Below are positions 25,255 to 36,475 of a stretch of 64,000 nt of DNA, one piece after another (within the stretch, counting starts at the first letter, position 1; the number at the start of each line of letters is the position of its first letter). Origin of the DNA: Liquidambar formosana (taxonomy: Eukaryota > Streptophyta > Magnoliopsida > Saxifragales > Altingiaceae). The stretch covers positions 29,871,763 through 29,935,762 of the forward strand of contig CM077832.1 in NCBI GenBank assembly GCA_039720395.1. Reading direction: 5' to 3'. The position numbers were made by a program, and so were the translations under genes. The notes under the pieces were generated by a model. That model was not told the origin of the DNA and did no database searches. It saw only the letters and a list, made by a program, of their open reading frames with translations.

Positions 25255-26545
25255 CAAACATCGCAACTGTATACCAGCGCAATCGCCAGGGATCCGGATT
25301 TGGTGCAGTAGTTGTTTTTTAACTGCATGGTGCTGTAACCGTTGGGATATTGACACGTTGGATTTGGGAAACAATGGATGGACCATATACAAAACGTCTC
25401 CAAACTTGGTCGTTTCAGCCATGTAAAGCATTAACGCCGTCAACCGCGAACACTTTCCCAAATTCACTTTGTTTCTTTCTCGCTCGCTCCCGATCGCCTG
25501 TCGTCGCGATCTCTTCCATGGCCGCCATAGCAGATCCCGCCGACAATCTTATTTTAGGTTTTGGGCATGCCCTCTTAATTCTATTTTATAATTTTTTTTT
25601 TATTTTTAATATTGTGCTTGAAGACGAATCGCCTCTACAGATCCTCCACGAGAGAGGCGTAAAGGTCTGAGATGAGCTCAACTGAAATCTAAGACCATCT
25701 ACCCCGTGAGGCCGTGATCATCATCTGCTCCACAGGTGGGTTCGTCCAAAATCTGAGCCGAGCTAACTCAACTTAGCCTAACTATCCCATGCGAGGTCGT
25801 GGACCATCGCGTCTGGGTTCAGATCTGGTTCAACAATGACTTCTCTCTTCTTCTTTTTTCAATTTGGTTTGGCCCTCTGTTACGGACCAACCGCCATGGC
25901 GACGGCTCAGATCTGAGAGAATTTGCAGTGAGGAGGGGTTTCATGATACCCCTCTCTCCCACCATAACAGCCATACCCTCAAGGTTTTGCTCAGCGGAAA
26001 ACGCCTCAACGGCGATGTAGGAGCTGAAACAGAGGGAAAGATTCATTATCAGAGCAGTCCTTGAGATCTTACATGTGCGTCTATGTATGGGTCCGCGGTG
26101 GAGAGCCAATCTCGCAGCCATCTGCAACTCCAGATTAATTTGGTTCCTTCATCCATGGAGAAGAAGATGAAATCTGAGTTTTTTTACTTTTATTATTATT
26201 TTTTTTCTTGGGGTGAAGTTCAAGTCACCTTCTCCAAATAAAATTCGCCGGAATGGATGGGAAGTTCGCCGGAAAACAAGTGAAATGGCCATAACCTCAA
26301 GGGACGGTGGCTCAGATTGACGATGAAGACCGACTATAGCCACAAGAGACTGACGGCGTCAAGTCCTCGTTTGTGCTTAAACGACCCTCAGATGTAGCGT
26401 TTCAACTGTGGCTATCCATTGCTTACCCACACCACATGTCGACATCCCAACGGTTACAGCACCATGCTGTAACTGCACCAAATCCGGATCCCAATAGCCA
26501 GACCGTTGTGACCATGATTGGCGAGTTGAAAATATATTAAAAATA
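25255..26545. mobile_element. Inverted-repeat element of about 1.3 kb, unclassified
   Basis: The block containing GATCCGGATTTGGTGCAGT and TGGTGCTGTAACCGTTGGGA at 25288-25350 is repeated in inverted form at about 26430-26500. Weaker pairing spreads the arms to roughly 110-150 bp. The interior is notably CpG-rich for this window (25430-26380) and could be captured host DNA. Its frames, including one starting MAAIADPADNLIL, match nothing I recognise. No target duplication is identified. Confidence 0.55.
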
Positions 26546-26554
26546 AGGACCAGG

Positions 26555-26952
26555 CTATTGCCACCGCATAAAATATTCAAAGCACCCCATTTAATTTACA
26601 TTTTTAAGGTTTTATGAAAAATATGAAAACAATTTATGAAAAATAATCACATAGTTTACTAGAAAACATCATTCCGGACAACTTTGTAGAAAAAAGTTTT
26701 TTCAAAATTTGTTATTTAAGTAAACTTTTTGGCAATTTTTCATGAAAAATGAAATAGAGATTATAAATTAATGGTCAAAAAGTCTGCTTAAATGATAGAT
26801 TTTAGAAAAAATTGCTTTTACAAAGTTGTTCAGAATGATGTTTTCTAGTGAACAATGTGATTAATTTTCGTAAAAACCTTTTATATTTTTCATAAAACCT
26901 CAAAAAATGTAAACTAATGGGGAGCTTTGAATAGTTTATGTGATGACAATAG
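26555..26952. mobile_element. Palindromic (hairpin) MITE
   Basis: The left arm starts CTATTGCCACCGCATAAA and the right arm, complemented, starts CTATTGTCATCACATAAA. The arms pair for about 170 bp each. It abuts the inverted-repeat element to its left. It is unrelated by eye to the hairpins at 12620 and 13134. Confidence 0.7.
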
Positions 26953-27114
26953 GTTCACTCTAATAATAATTGTTTGTTTAATGTGTTAATTGTTTGAATT
27001 TATAGTTTGCATTACGCCAATGTTTCCGTCGGGACCAGGGGCGGAACTACATACACTATCTCTTCAACACGCAGCAATTGTCCTTATCAGATTATATATA
27101 TATATATATATATA

Positions 27115-27290
27115 GGATGATGATCAGGTAAGCACGTGCTGACGTAACTTACATCAACACCCGCATTGAGAGTTGTACCTTGTGCATTAGTGGATTATGA
27201 AGTACATAGGTCCAATGAAAGGGGTACAACCCCCAATGCATGGTGTTGATATAACATATATCAACACGTGCTGACCTGATCAGGACTGTA
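27115..27290 (+). mobile_element. Micron-like MITE copy
   Basis: A 176-bp copy runs from GGATGATGATCAGGTAAGCA to the end CACGTGCTGACCTGATCAGG plus ACTGTA. Both sides are (TA)n (27093-27113 and 27289-27305). The core palindrome is present twice, once with a C in place of A (TGACGTAACTTACATCAAC). Confidence 0.8.
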
Positions 27291-27306
27291 TATATATATA
27301 TATATA

Positions 27307-27481
27307 GGATGATGATCAGGTAAGCACGTGCTGATATAACTTATATCAAAACCTGCATTAGGAGTTGTACGTTGTGCATTAGTGGGATGTAAGGTGCATT
27401 GAATTAATACAAGGGGTACAACCCCCAATGCATAGTGCTGATGTAACTTATATCAACACGTCCTGATAGGATCATCTCTGT
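27307..27481 (+). mobile_element. Micron-like MITE copy in direct tandem with the previous one
   Basis: It has the same orientation and family as 27115-27290, from which it is separated only by (TA)n. A further (TA)n run follows at 27480-27498. Confidence 0.8.
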
Positions 27482-28890
27482 ATATATATATATATATCAA
27501 ATGATACTTGGTCAACTGGGATCTTGGTACAGGATGTATTGCACTCAACTACAGATGATGATTAATCAAAAGCTGTTGATGCTCGGATTACATTTGGGTA
27601 GGCGCGCAGCTTCTCCATCATCAATTTTCTGTCCACCTTATAGTGGATCATTGGATTTTGTCATCTCCCCTTGAGGATTTTCTCATTCGGACAATGTATA
27701 CTTGGTTACTTACCTCTTCCTTAGTCCTTCCCTCCACTCACTAGCTTCCACCGTGTCCAAAAAAAAGAAAAATGCTCTATACCATTACAACTAATCACTA
27801 CTGACATGACATATACGCATATCCAATGTGACATCAGACATGCCATGTCATTATTAATATTAACGCGGCGGCATATCATGTCACTGTGACAGTGAAGTGG
27901 AACTTGAAATTTAAAATTTGGCCAAATTATTTCAAGTTATGATGTCGTGGTCAGGTCAGTAATGATTCTTTGTAGAAAATGTCATTTATAATAAAATTAT
28001 TTGATTATAAAATAATGAAACAAATACTAATAGTGATTTAATGCATCTCATTTACATTATTATGATACTTCTATTTATGATTTCTCACATTTTCTTGTAA
28101 AGTTGTGTAGCACTTAACAAGAATATAATTAATCATGTGCACGAGCACATAGTGATTATATATAGAAACGCGTGTCTAGCTATGTCCGTTTTTTATTGTC
28201 CACATAGATATGAATGTATGTCTCTATTTCCGTGTCTACATATCCATGAATCTATATGGTAAAACATGAGAGAGGGCTAGAGGAGCCCAGTATTTTCCTT
28301 TTCATGCCTATTCTGCTGCAAATTTTCAAATATTTGCAGCATCAGTGTTCTAACATGCTACTGATATTGCAGTTGTGGTCAGGTTCAGACTGGTTCGTTC
28401 CCATACTTCTTATTGCAGAGAATGTAAGTAGTTTCAATAATGGATTTCATGAGCAAAATTTTGTTATTTTGCAGTTTAATTCCCAGGCCAAAGATAAGCG
28501 GCATCCATTTGAGTCGGAAATTAATTCCTTTCAAATATTGTTATGACATAAGCTCAATTTACATCTACGAACAGGAAGACCTCATTTGTATATGCTCTAT
28601 TTGGTTTTCAGATTTTATCAAGAAATAATGAAATAAAATATAGGAAATTGTATATTTCCTTATTTGGTTGCAATAGAAAATTGATAGAAAAAAAAAAAAG
28701 AATTAGAATAAATTTGACTTGATATATAAAATTTTATTTTTTCCTTCTGAATCCTCAAGCATTGATTTTTTTTTCTTTACACGCATGCAGTTCAAATGAA
28801 ACCGAGATTACGATTCCCTCGGTGAATTTGACTATGAAAGGTGGAGACCAATCTTCTGTCACCGATCCAATAGTATTTATTTCTATTGAG

Positions 28891-30186
28891 GTAAAAGGTT
28901 CACTCATTTTTGGCTTCATACTCTCTACTCCCAACCTCTAAGTTAATACTAATTTGTTCTTGGGATTCAACGTACCCTAATTTATATTTGGAAGCTTCTT
29001 ATTTGCAGTGCTGAAATTCCATATCCACGTCTTAGCGTCCATTTAGAATTGGAAGATATTTGGCTCCGTAGAAGAGCTCATCAATACCTTCACTCATATT
29101 TTGACATTTATCATAGTCAATTATAAAAATATATGGACACGCAAGCATACACATGTGAGAACTATCAGCACATAAACATGGGAATACACACATTCTGTTA
29201 ATTGTCATTGACATTTTTATTTGGACATGCATGTGATGAAAGATATGCAGCTCCTTCACTGTAAATAGCTAAGTATTGATCGTGAGTTTGACTCCCATTA
29301 GAGAGAAAAACTTGTATGTAACTATGACACGGTTGACGTGATGTCACAAGCCGATAGAAAAGGAGAAAAGTGAGATTATCAAAGTACTTTTTGATCTTAC
29401 AATCCTACTTTCCTCCTCTCTTATTGACTTTGATATCACGTGGTCATGTCACAGTTACATAGAAAACTCACTCCCCCTTGGAGGTATAAGTTGGGTATGT
29501 GTATCTTACCTGGTGGATAATAGGGGGTAATAATAATAATCATAATGTGAATTAATAACTAAATTTTGTTGATCGATGACAAAATAAATAAAACTAGATT
29601 TTTATGTGTAGTTCTTTTTTCTTTTCTTTTTTCTTTCTTTCTTTTTTTGATAATTGATTAAAACTACATTTACCCTTAATCTCTCCTTACTATCAACAAA
29701 TAGCATGTATCAATACTTTTCTATAAGTTTAAAACTCAACTCATTCACTTAACAAGACAAATGCCACAAACCTATAATGCCATTAGCGATTTGTTCGTAT
29801 AGTTGACTGTATGCGAGTCCAAAACCCAAAGTCGGCTGCTTTTAGTATTTTAAAACTAAAGACCATTAGAGGTTTACAGTTTATGTGACTAAGAGAAGCA
29901 ACATACACACCTCCATTTGGACATTGCGTCAATGAACAAGCCATTAGCTCAAAAATGAAAACAGTTTAGGAATTTAAAAAATTGGGTCTGACTAGATCTA
30001 GTATATAATTGTTATCTGATTTTTACATAAACCAACTCACAATTGATTGGAAAAAAGATTGTGTTTATGGTATGCTTTGTTTTCAGAATTAAAAAAAGTA
30101 TATATATACTTTTTTTATCTTTTTTTTTTTTGGGTTCCCTCTTACTGCAGGTGAGCATCTGAAGTGGAAATGAGAACTAGTGTTTC
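28891..30186. other. Intron-like and AT-rich remnant between protease exons
   Basis: No coding frame is supported. A long pyrimidine tract at 29610-29650 and T tracts at 30105-30130 are present. An AG acceptor-like site (TTACTGCAG) precedes the last protease remnant at about 30150. Confidence 0.4.
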
Positions 30187-30309
30187 TCAGGTTACGATAG
30201 TGAGGACTCCAACAAAGTGGCTATCGACCCAAAAACCTCTCCATCACCAATGGTTCCCGTAGTTGAAGGGCTCCACCTCCTCTTGCAAAACCATTCGCCC
30301 TGGTAGACC

Positions 30310-31239
30310 CACTTACGCACTCATGATGGTGTTTATTTATTTATTTGCCATTGTTTTATTATTCTTTTCACACGCTTAGGGTTTTTCCCACGTGACTTAT
30401 ATTTATAGATATTTGTTTTGAGCTTTATAAATACATAACGCACGCACAGTTTGGAGGCACTGCTTGCTTCCTTTGCAAAATCCTGATATTTGATTAGGGT
30501 TATTAACCATGTTTGAGCTTGTTTTGTTTGTCTTAATTGATTATTATATTTATATTTGAATTTGGATTATTTTCAGAATAATTTTAAAATTTCATATTGT
30601 AAGAAATTTTGATTAAGTGCTAATATAAACAGACTTTTATATTATTATTATTATAAAATAAAAAATATAATTAAAACTTCTCTTTGTGGGGATTATTATC
30701 CTGAACATATTTATTTGAAAAATAATAAATGGGATGAATTACGGTAGCCGATCTGTGAGCTGACTGTCAACCTTAATCATCTTATATAAAAAAGTGTTAA
30801 AAGAATGCTTTAAAACCATATAACAAATTACATGAAGACTGAGACAAATCACTCAGTCTATTGTCTTGTCACTGTTTGTATTAATTCACACTTTTTGAAA
30901 TAGGCTCAAAAGTCAAAAATATGACAGATGCAACAAAAGTGTATTTCATATGCCTCTTCTCTTATTTCTCTCCATCCATTATCCTGTTCTCTCACTTTAT
31001 CTCTTCTGTCATTATCTCTTCTGTCATTAGAGTGAAAGAGACCATCACTCGTCAAAAAGTGGTGAAAAATACATCGGTTGTCGTCACACTTTTTTCTCTC
31101 ACCAATATCCTTCGATCAACCTCCTATTGCTGCTGCTGCTTCTTTTTCCTTTTTTTCTTCTCCTCCTTTTTTTCTATCTTTTTTTGCTGCTGGTTGGTTA
31201 GTTCCCGGGTTTTTTTTTCAGTTTAAAAAAAAAAGGCAC
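30310..31239. other. No gene seen
   Basis: The sequence is AT-rich. A pyrimidine-rich stretch at 31080-31215 produces spurious frames on the plus strand with low-complexity S/F composition. Confidence 0.4.
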
Positions 31240-31545
31240 TATTTTTATGAGATTTTAACTAGATTTTAGCTAAAATCCCATGACCTATATATATAATCTA
31301 GTTAAAGTTTTAACTAGATTTTAGAGCTTGATTAAAAAAAAAAATTTTGTTATTTTCAGGTTTTAACTATATTTTAGTTAAAAGCCCCCAACTCAAAAAA
31401 TGAAATCTAGTTAAAATGTTAACTAGATTTTAGAGCTTGATTTCTTAAAAATGAGTTGTTATTTTGAGATTTTAACTAGATTTGAGGTTAAAGCCCCTAA
31501 CCTATAATTAAAACTCTAACTAGATTTAGAGTTTGAATTTTCTTG
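31240..31545. repeat. Three tandem copies of a ~110-bp unit
   Basis: Each copy carries GATTTTAACTAGATTTTAG followed by an AGCCCC/AAATCCC-type spacer, CTA or CAA, and a TCTAGTTAAA block. Internal inverted similarity (TCTAGTTAAA against TTTAACTAGA) would allow stem formation. Confidence 0.7.
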
Positions 31546-32396
31546 TTGCCATTTGATTTGCCTTCTTCCCAAGAAGAACAGTGTTTTTGGAGTGAGTTCG
31601 ATTATTGCGCATCAAAAGGATTACAACTTCTGCTTCAAAGGGTTTCCAACTTCTACTTCAACGGATTCTTCCTTCCACGGAATACTCCTTCCGTTAGTTG
31701 TCTCACAATTCAGCCCGTATGGGTTATTATGTGTAGTAGTACTCTATTTATTTACTTGCATGTTTAGTTTTGAGCTGCTGACAGGAGTCGGGGTTTTTTG
31801 CTAAAATTGAAAAATGGGATTTTGATTTACTTAGAATTAGAATTTTTTTATTATATTTTTTTATGTTATTTGAATTCGATCAAATGGGAGGGAGTTTATT
31901 TATTTCCATCAACACTTAAATGTTTTTATTAATGAAAATAAGCTTGCTCTTTGTTTCTGGAGGAGATGGCCCAACTGCTAAGTGAATTTTTCATTCTGCA
32001 TGAAGCATGATTTTTCAGTCCCATGTGGGTTGTTCTGGGAATAGTCCAGATTTCACACTAGCTAGATTTTAGCTTCCCAACTATGACTAAAGCAAAAACC
32101 CCAGACCAACAAATACAAGACAATAGAATCGCCAACAATCCAAAGCACTGCCATCGTATAATCTTCAAAAATCGATCCGAACAGCCGAAAAATGCTAAAA
32201 TAAGAACCTAAGCAGAGACTAATAAGGAGGCTGGATGCAAGAGCAAACGGCTAGAAGGAAAGCCCAGCCACGAACAGGAACGAAGTTCTAGGGTTCTTGG
32301 ATCTGATTCTCCTATTTGTCTTCAAGCTGCCGAAGATATTGAACGATCGAATTTCTAGGGTTGTTGAAATTATAGGGTTTGCAAACAAGAGGAGAA
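31546..32396. other. No supported gene
   Basis: Short frames of 74-83 codons on the plus strand at 31543-31804 have no recognised features. The rest is AT-rich spacer. Confidence 0.35.
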
Positions 32397-32930
32397 AAGA
32401 GTGAGCGAGAGAGAAACGAGAGAAAGTGACAAAGGTTAGTAGGATATGAGACGAGAGAGACGAGAGAGGATAGAGAAATGGAGGAGAGACGAGAGAGAGA
32501 GATGGGGGTTGTATTTAATGCAAATTAAAACTAAATGGGAACCGGTATTTAAAGCCAAGTGCAGTAGGCAGACTGAAAAAAGAGAGATGATAAAGAATTA
32601 CCTATTCATTCGCCTTATTGAGAGTAATTCCCAATAAGGATGCTTTGACTACAAATTTGTTTTGTTTGTAGTAGTTTACAGTAAAGTTAGTAATCATTTT
32701 GTTACAAGTTAATAGTTAAGGAAATTACTGCAGTAGCACAAATAAATAGGTAATTTCCCAAAAAAGAAAGTATGGAGTGTGGGTCTCTGCTCTGGTTAAG
32801 TGGAGGTCCACAAACCTCATTTAATGCAAATTAAACGGGAGCAGTTGGAGCTTATATTTACAGCCAAAAATAAATGTGGATCTTCCGTAGGGAGCAGAAG
32901 GCAGACTGATAAGGTTTGCTTGCAAACAAG
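32397..32930. repeat. Duplicated segment, copy A (empty site)
   Basis: It starts with a GA-rich stretch and contains TTTAATGCAAATTAAA, a TATTTAAAGCCAAG block, GCAGTAGGCAGACTGA, then CCAATAAGGATGCTT and TGGAGGTCCACAAACCTCAT. The same order recurs in copy B (33800-35425). Each copy has two diverged internal modules that share the octamer-like ATTTAATGCAAATTA, a TATA-like ATATTTA(C/A)AGCC and an AGGCAGACTGA motif. A third short module lies at 35470-35535. Confidence 0.75.
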
Positions 32931-33044
32931 TCTCTCATTTTTCTATTTCAGACTGGTGTGCCGCGATTCTCAATCGTTTAGATTTTTTTATTTCTCAAGT
33001 GATAGAGGAAAACCACTTCGCTCTTTGGGCTGCTTTCTTTTTTG

Positions 33045-33749
33045 ATAGATTTTGGTGTTGCAGAAATCTTTTTATTCATGAATAACATCCTTTTGATTCG
33101 CGTAAGTTCTTGGAATCGCTTACCTAAGGTGTGCATGAGTTTTGACACGCAAATGTGCACTTTTCTTACACTGGCCTTCCCATGCCTAGTCCCTGTGACA
33201 AATGGGACTGCCCCTCAACTGGTTTTGTCAAATTTAATTTTGATGCAGCAGTTGGTAAGGATTCTTGTGTTGCTGCTTGTATTGCTAGAGATGATTCTGG
33301 TATGGTTTTAGGAGCTTGGGTCTCTATGTATCATGGGGTGGATCCTTCAGTTGCAGAAGCCTACGTTGCCAGACTTGTTGCTGTTTCAACTCATGATAAG
33401 GGTTGGCTTTTGGTTTGTTTTGAAGGAGACGCACAAGCCATTATTAATGATATACTTTCTTGCTCTCATTCTTGCTTCTGGACTTATAATGTTGTTATTT
33501 CCGATACGAAGACATGTGTTGCCAGGTTGAGGGCCTCATCTTTCAAGAAAGTAAGTCGGTTGGCAAATGCAGCTGCTCATGAATTGGGTCAATGGGCTAT
33601 GGCAATGAAATTCTCCGGTTATTTGGATGCCTCAGTCTGCCTGACGCTGTGATGAGAGCTTGCCTTGAAGATGGGTGTAGTGGTTTATAGTGTTGCTTGT
33701 CCTCTTTTTCTTTGTTCTTCTGTGTTTGGTTATCCTATTTTACTAAGCG

Positions 33750-33798
<49 letters not shown>
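33045..33798 (+). mobile_element. LINE 3' end with RNase H domain and long poly(A)
   Basis: The segment encodes the RNase H-like domain usual at the C terminus of plant L1-type LINEs and closes with about 48 consecutive A (33751-33798). The intact tail suggests a fairly young insertion. It sits exactly between duplicated copies A and B. I could not define its 5' end or a target duplication. Confidence 0.65.
33155..33652 (+). CDS. RNase H-like domain fragment of a non-LTR retrotransposon
   Basis: A 165-codon frame contains VKFNFDAAV (first catalytic D of the RNase H fold, about residue 29), ARDDSGMVLGAW, the AEA motif (AEAYVARL), FEGDAQAIINDIL (conserved E/D region) and ANAAAHELGQWA (H of the last motif). 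This is the RVT_3 type domain that trails reverse transcriptase in plant LINEs, where it degrades the RNA strand of the RNA-DNA hybrid. The frame is unbroken over the domain, but the reverse transcriptase is absent, so alone it cannot mobilise. A domesticated RNase H protein is possible but unsupported. Confidence 0.65.
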   Translation: MHFSYTGLPMPSPCDKWDCPSTGFVKFNFDAAVGKDSCVAACIARDDSGMVLGAWVSMYHGVDPSVAEAYVARLVAVSTHDKGWLLVCFEGDAQAIINDILSCSHSCFWTYNVVISDTKTCVARLRASSFKKVSRLANAAAHELGQWAMAMKFSGYLDASVCLTL

Positions 33799-33799
<1 letters not shown>

Positions 33800-33801
<2 letters not shown>

Positions 33802-35425
33802 AAAGAAAGGAGAAAGAGAGAGAGAAACGAGAGAGTGACGAGGGTGAGTGGGATATGAGATGAGAGAAACGAAAGAGGACAGACAAATGGAAGGGGGGAG
33901 AGAGAGAGGGGGGGTTGTATTTAATGCAAATTAAAATTAAATGGGAGCTGGTATTTAAAACCAAGTGCGGTAGGCAGACTAAAAAAGAGAGATGATAAAG
34001 AGTTACCTATCCATTTCCCTTAGGGTCTGTTTCGTTTAGCACGAAACGAAACTCTCGAAAGTCTGAAACTCTCGAATTTTGAAATTCTCGAGAGTTGAAA
34101 CTCTCAAGAGTTACAATGTTAAGAGTTAGAATTTTGGTTGTTCGGTTTACAAAAAGTTTTTCTAAAGGAATTTATGCTTTTTTTTAAGAAAAAAAACATT
34201 TTTTTGAAATATAAAATCAAATCCAAAGATCGAGTTACAGTCATGAAGCAATATATGACCTAGAGTTAATTGAAGTTAGCCGAAGAAGAAGAAAGTAGGT
34301 GATGTGGCTAATTGTCGGCAAAACATTGCTTGGTTTAAAAATAAAAAATAAAAATATTTGAGTTCAAAATCAAAGACCGTGACATAATTTTATAAAAAAA
34401 CACACACACATATATATAAAAATCTAAGTCCAAGTTGAGAGTGTAAGCCAAGATTTGAGTTTAACCCATTGATATGCATTATTTTCTCACGGTATTCCTA
34501 CTTTGGGTGGCTTACTACTATAGTTGGAGCAAGTCTGCTTGCAATTCCAATTCATTTGAATAAGCATTCCTACCCATTCCATTTGGTGGGGTAGCAATAA
34601 ATCTTGTCAATTAACTCAATCCAGTAGAGCACCAATCAACACCAGTATACCTCTATGTATATATTTATATATATCGTATAGGTTCAATTGTTCAACCATG
34701 GCTATTGAATCGAGGTAGAATAAGAGAAGATCCTCTTCTTCTTCTTCTTCTTTTCTTTTTATTTTTTTATCGACAAAAAGATCAAGCCAAAACAAGAGAA
34801 GATTTGTGGGGATGATTTAGAGGCGTCCATGTCAGAACTCTTATCGGCATTCGTTGTTGCTTTGCCAAAATTCTTCCACATTCTATTTTGTAAAGAGAAA
34901 AGAAGAGGATGCGGAGTGAAGTTCTAAAGAATGAGTTTGGGTTGCGGAGAATAACGTGTGGAGCTAGTTTCTAATTCCTGCATATTTCGACAGGATTTTC
35001 ATCTCCCACGAATTAAAAAAATTGAGATTTCACGGGAAATTAAAATCTCATGATTTAAGCGAAACAAACAACCCACTTTTTATAAATTCCTGAGAATCTA
35101 TAACTCTTACTCCCAATTCCCATCAAACGAACAGACCCTTGAGTGTAATTCCCAATAAGGATGCTTAGACTACAAACTTGTTTTGTTTGTAGTAGTTTAC
35201 AGCAAAGTTAGTAATCAGTTTGTTACAAGTTAATAGTCAAAAGAATTATCGCAGAGAGACGAATGTGTAGGTAATTTCCAAAAAAAGAAAAAAGTATGGG
35301 GGTCTGGGTCTCTGCTCTGCTTAAGTGGAGGTCCACAAACCTCATTTAATGCAAATTAAATGGGAGCAGATGGTGCATATATTTAAAGCCAAAAATAATT
35401 GTGGATCTTCTGTAGGGTGCAGAAG
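33800..35425. repeat. Duplicated segment, copy B (interrupted)
   Basis: It matches copy A (32397-32930) but is split at 34022/35139 by a 1116-bp DNA element. The two halves, 33800-34022 and 35139-35425, join collinearly with copy A across the break. Confidence 0.75.
34023..35138. mobile_element. Harbinger-like non-autonomous DNA element
   Basis: The ends are inverted: GGGTCTGTTTCGTTT on the left and, complemented, GGGTCTGTTCGTTTGATGGG on the right. It is flanked by TTA (34020-34022) and TTG (35139-35141), a 3-bp duplication with one change, as for PIF/Harbinger. Copy A gives the matching unoccupied sequence. The inner left end has several CTCGAGAGTT-type inverted repeats. No transposase frame is present. 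Confidence 0.75.
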
Positions 35426-36090
35426 GCAAAGACTGATAAAAAAACCAGAAGAAGAAAGAAAGAAAGGGTAAAGAAAGTGTGGGACGTCGGTCTCTCTTGT
35501 GGAGGTCCACGACCTCATTTAATGCAAATTAGATTTTATGTAAGGTTTTTTTTTTTTTTTTTTTTTTCTTTAAAGGTTTTTATAAATCTTTTCTTAATTA
35601 TTGAATCATTTAATTTGTAAATAAATAAATAAGAAATGAGTCAAAGAATTATCAAATCTTAGGGATCAATTAAAGATAAATTTAATCAGTTTTGATTCCA
35701 GATAAGTAAGTCTTTTTTTCCTAATGAGTAGTACAGTTTTATCCTAAAAACAAGACACAAACACAATTTTTTCTAAATCAACTGTGAGTAAATTTATTTT
35801 AAAACCAAATAACAGTTATGAGTTAAATTTAATCTAATTCAATTTTCGTGAATTCCCAAACAAAACCTTATAGTTTATGAAAAACTCTACAATATCCCTA
35901 TTGGTTTCATGATTAGACATCTCTTAAAGAAAAAAAATATCTCTTTTGAGATATTATGGGCCTATTTGAGAATTTTGAAAACTAGATATTTAGTCCATAT
36001 CTATTGGTTTTTAAATAAACTAACTCCTAGTAAATTAGGTGTCTCTTGGTTGATTTATTTGTTGTTATTTTTTTATTTTTTATGTTTGAT
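35426..36090. other. No gene seen
   Basis: A third short copy of the TGGAGGTCCAC...TTTAATGCAAATTA module lies at 35490-35535, followed by a 22-base T run. The rest is AT-rich. Confidence 0.4.
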
Positions 36091-36475
36091 TATCATCACT
36101 GTGCAACCCTTTTTTTTTTTGCTTTTTTTTTTTTATCACACATGGAGGGAAAATATAAAAATTGTCGATTATCATCACTTGTGCAACCTTTTTTTTGTTT
36201 GCTTTTTTTTTTTTTTTTATCGCACATGGAGGGAAAATATAAAAATTGTTGATTATCATCACTTGTGCAACCCTTTTTTTTTTTGGCCTTTTTTTTTTTT
36301 TTTATCACACATGGAGGGAAAATATAAAAATTGTCGATTATCATCACTTGTGCAACCCTTTTTTTTTTTTTTATCACACATGGAGGGAAAATATAAAAAT
36401 TGTCGATTATCATCACTTGTGCAACCCTTTTTTTTTTTTTTTTATCACACATGGAGGGAAAATATAAAAATTGCG
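36091..36475. repeat. Minisatellite, five copies of 69-85 bp with variable T tracts
   Basis: The unit reads ATCACACATGGAGGGAAAAT through a TATAAAAATTGTCGATTATC segment to ACTTGTGCAACCC and then T(10-20). CATGGA marks occur at about 36142, 36225, 36310, 36379 and 36450. Length differences lie almost wholly in the T tract. The long open frames on both strands here are artefacts of the repeat. Confidence 0.9.

Larger units (their letters stand above)
23698..30306 (+). pseudogene. Decayed aspartyl protease gene (APF1-like, plant A1 family)
   Basis: Exon remnants lie in correct order. At 23698-23996 there is a signal peptide (MASSAGSYMLVCVLILAW...) followed by FGFDIYHRFPDPVKGIL, LPEKGSLHYYAAM and HRD; then a frame change and TTDPTTPQTFFSGNET followed by a stop. 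At 28371-28400 is CGQVQTGSF after an AG acceptor. At 28475-28557 is FNSQAKDKRHPFESE, then PFKYCYDISS in another frame. At 28791-28890 is SNETEITIPSVNLTMKGGDQ through DPIVFISIE with good splice sites. At 30187-30306 is the C-terminal GYDSEDSNKVAIDP region. I found neither DTG/DSG active-site exon, and the long gap (24-28.4 kb) is filled with repeats. Secreted or membrane-linked proteases of this family normally have about 500 residues. Frameshifts, stops and missing catalytic exons make it dead. Confidence 0.75.

Noticed and set aside
29581..29690. A fourth micro-retroinsertion on the minus strand
   Set aside because: The flanking phrases (AATAAAACTAGATTT and GATTAAAACTACATTT) match only loosely and the pyrimidine tract is long.
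36091..36475. Regular repeats considered as a CRISPR array
   Set aside because: The organism is a plant; units are tandem without unique spacers, only T tracts vary.
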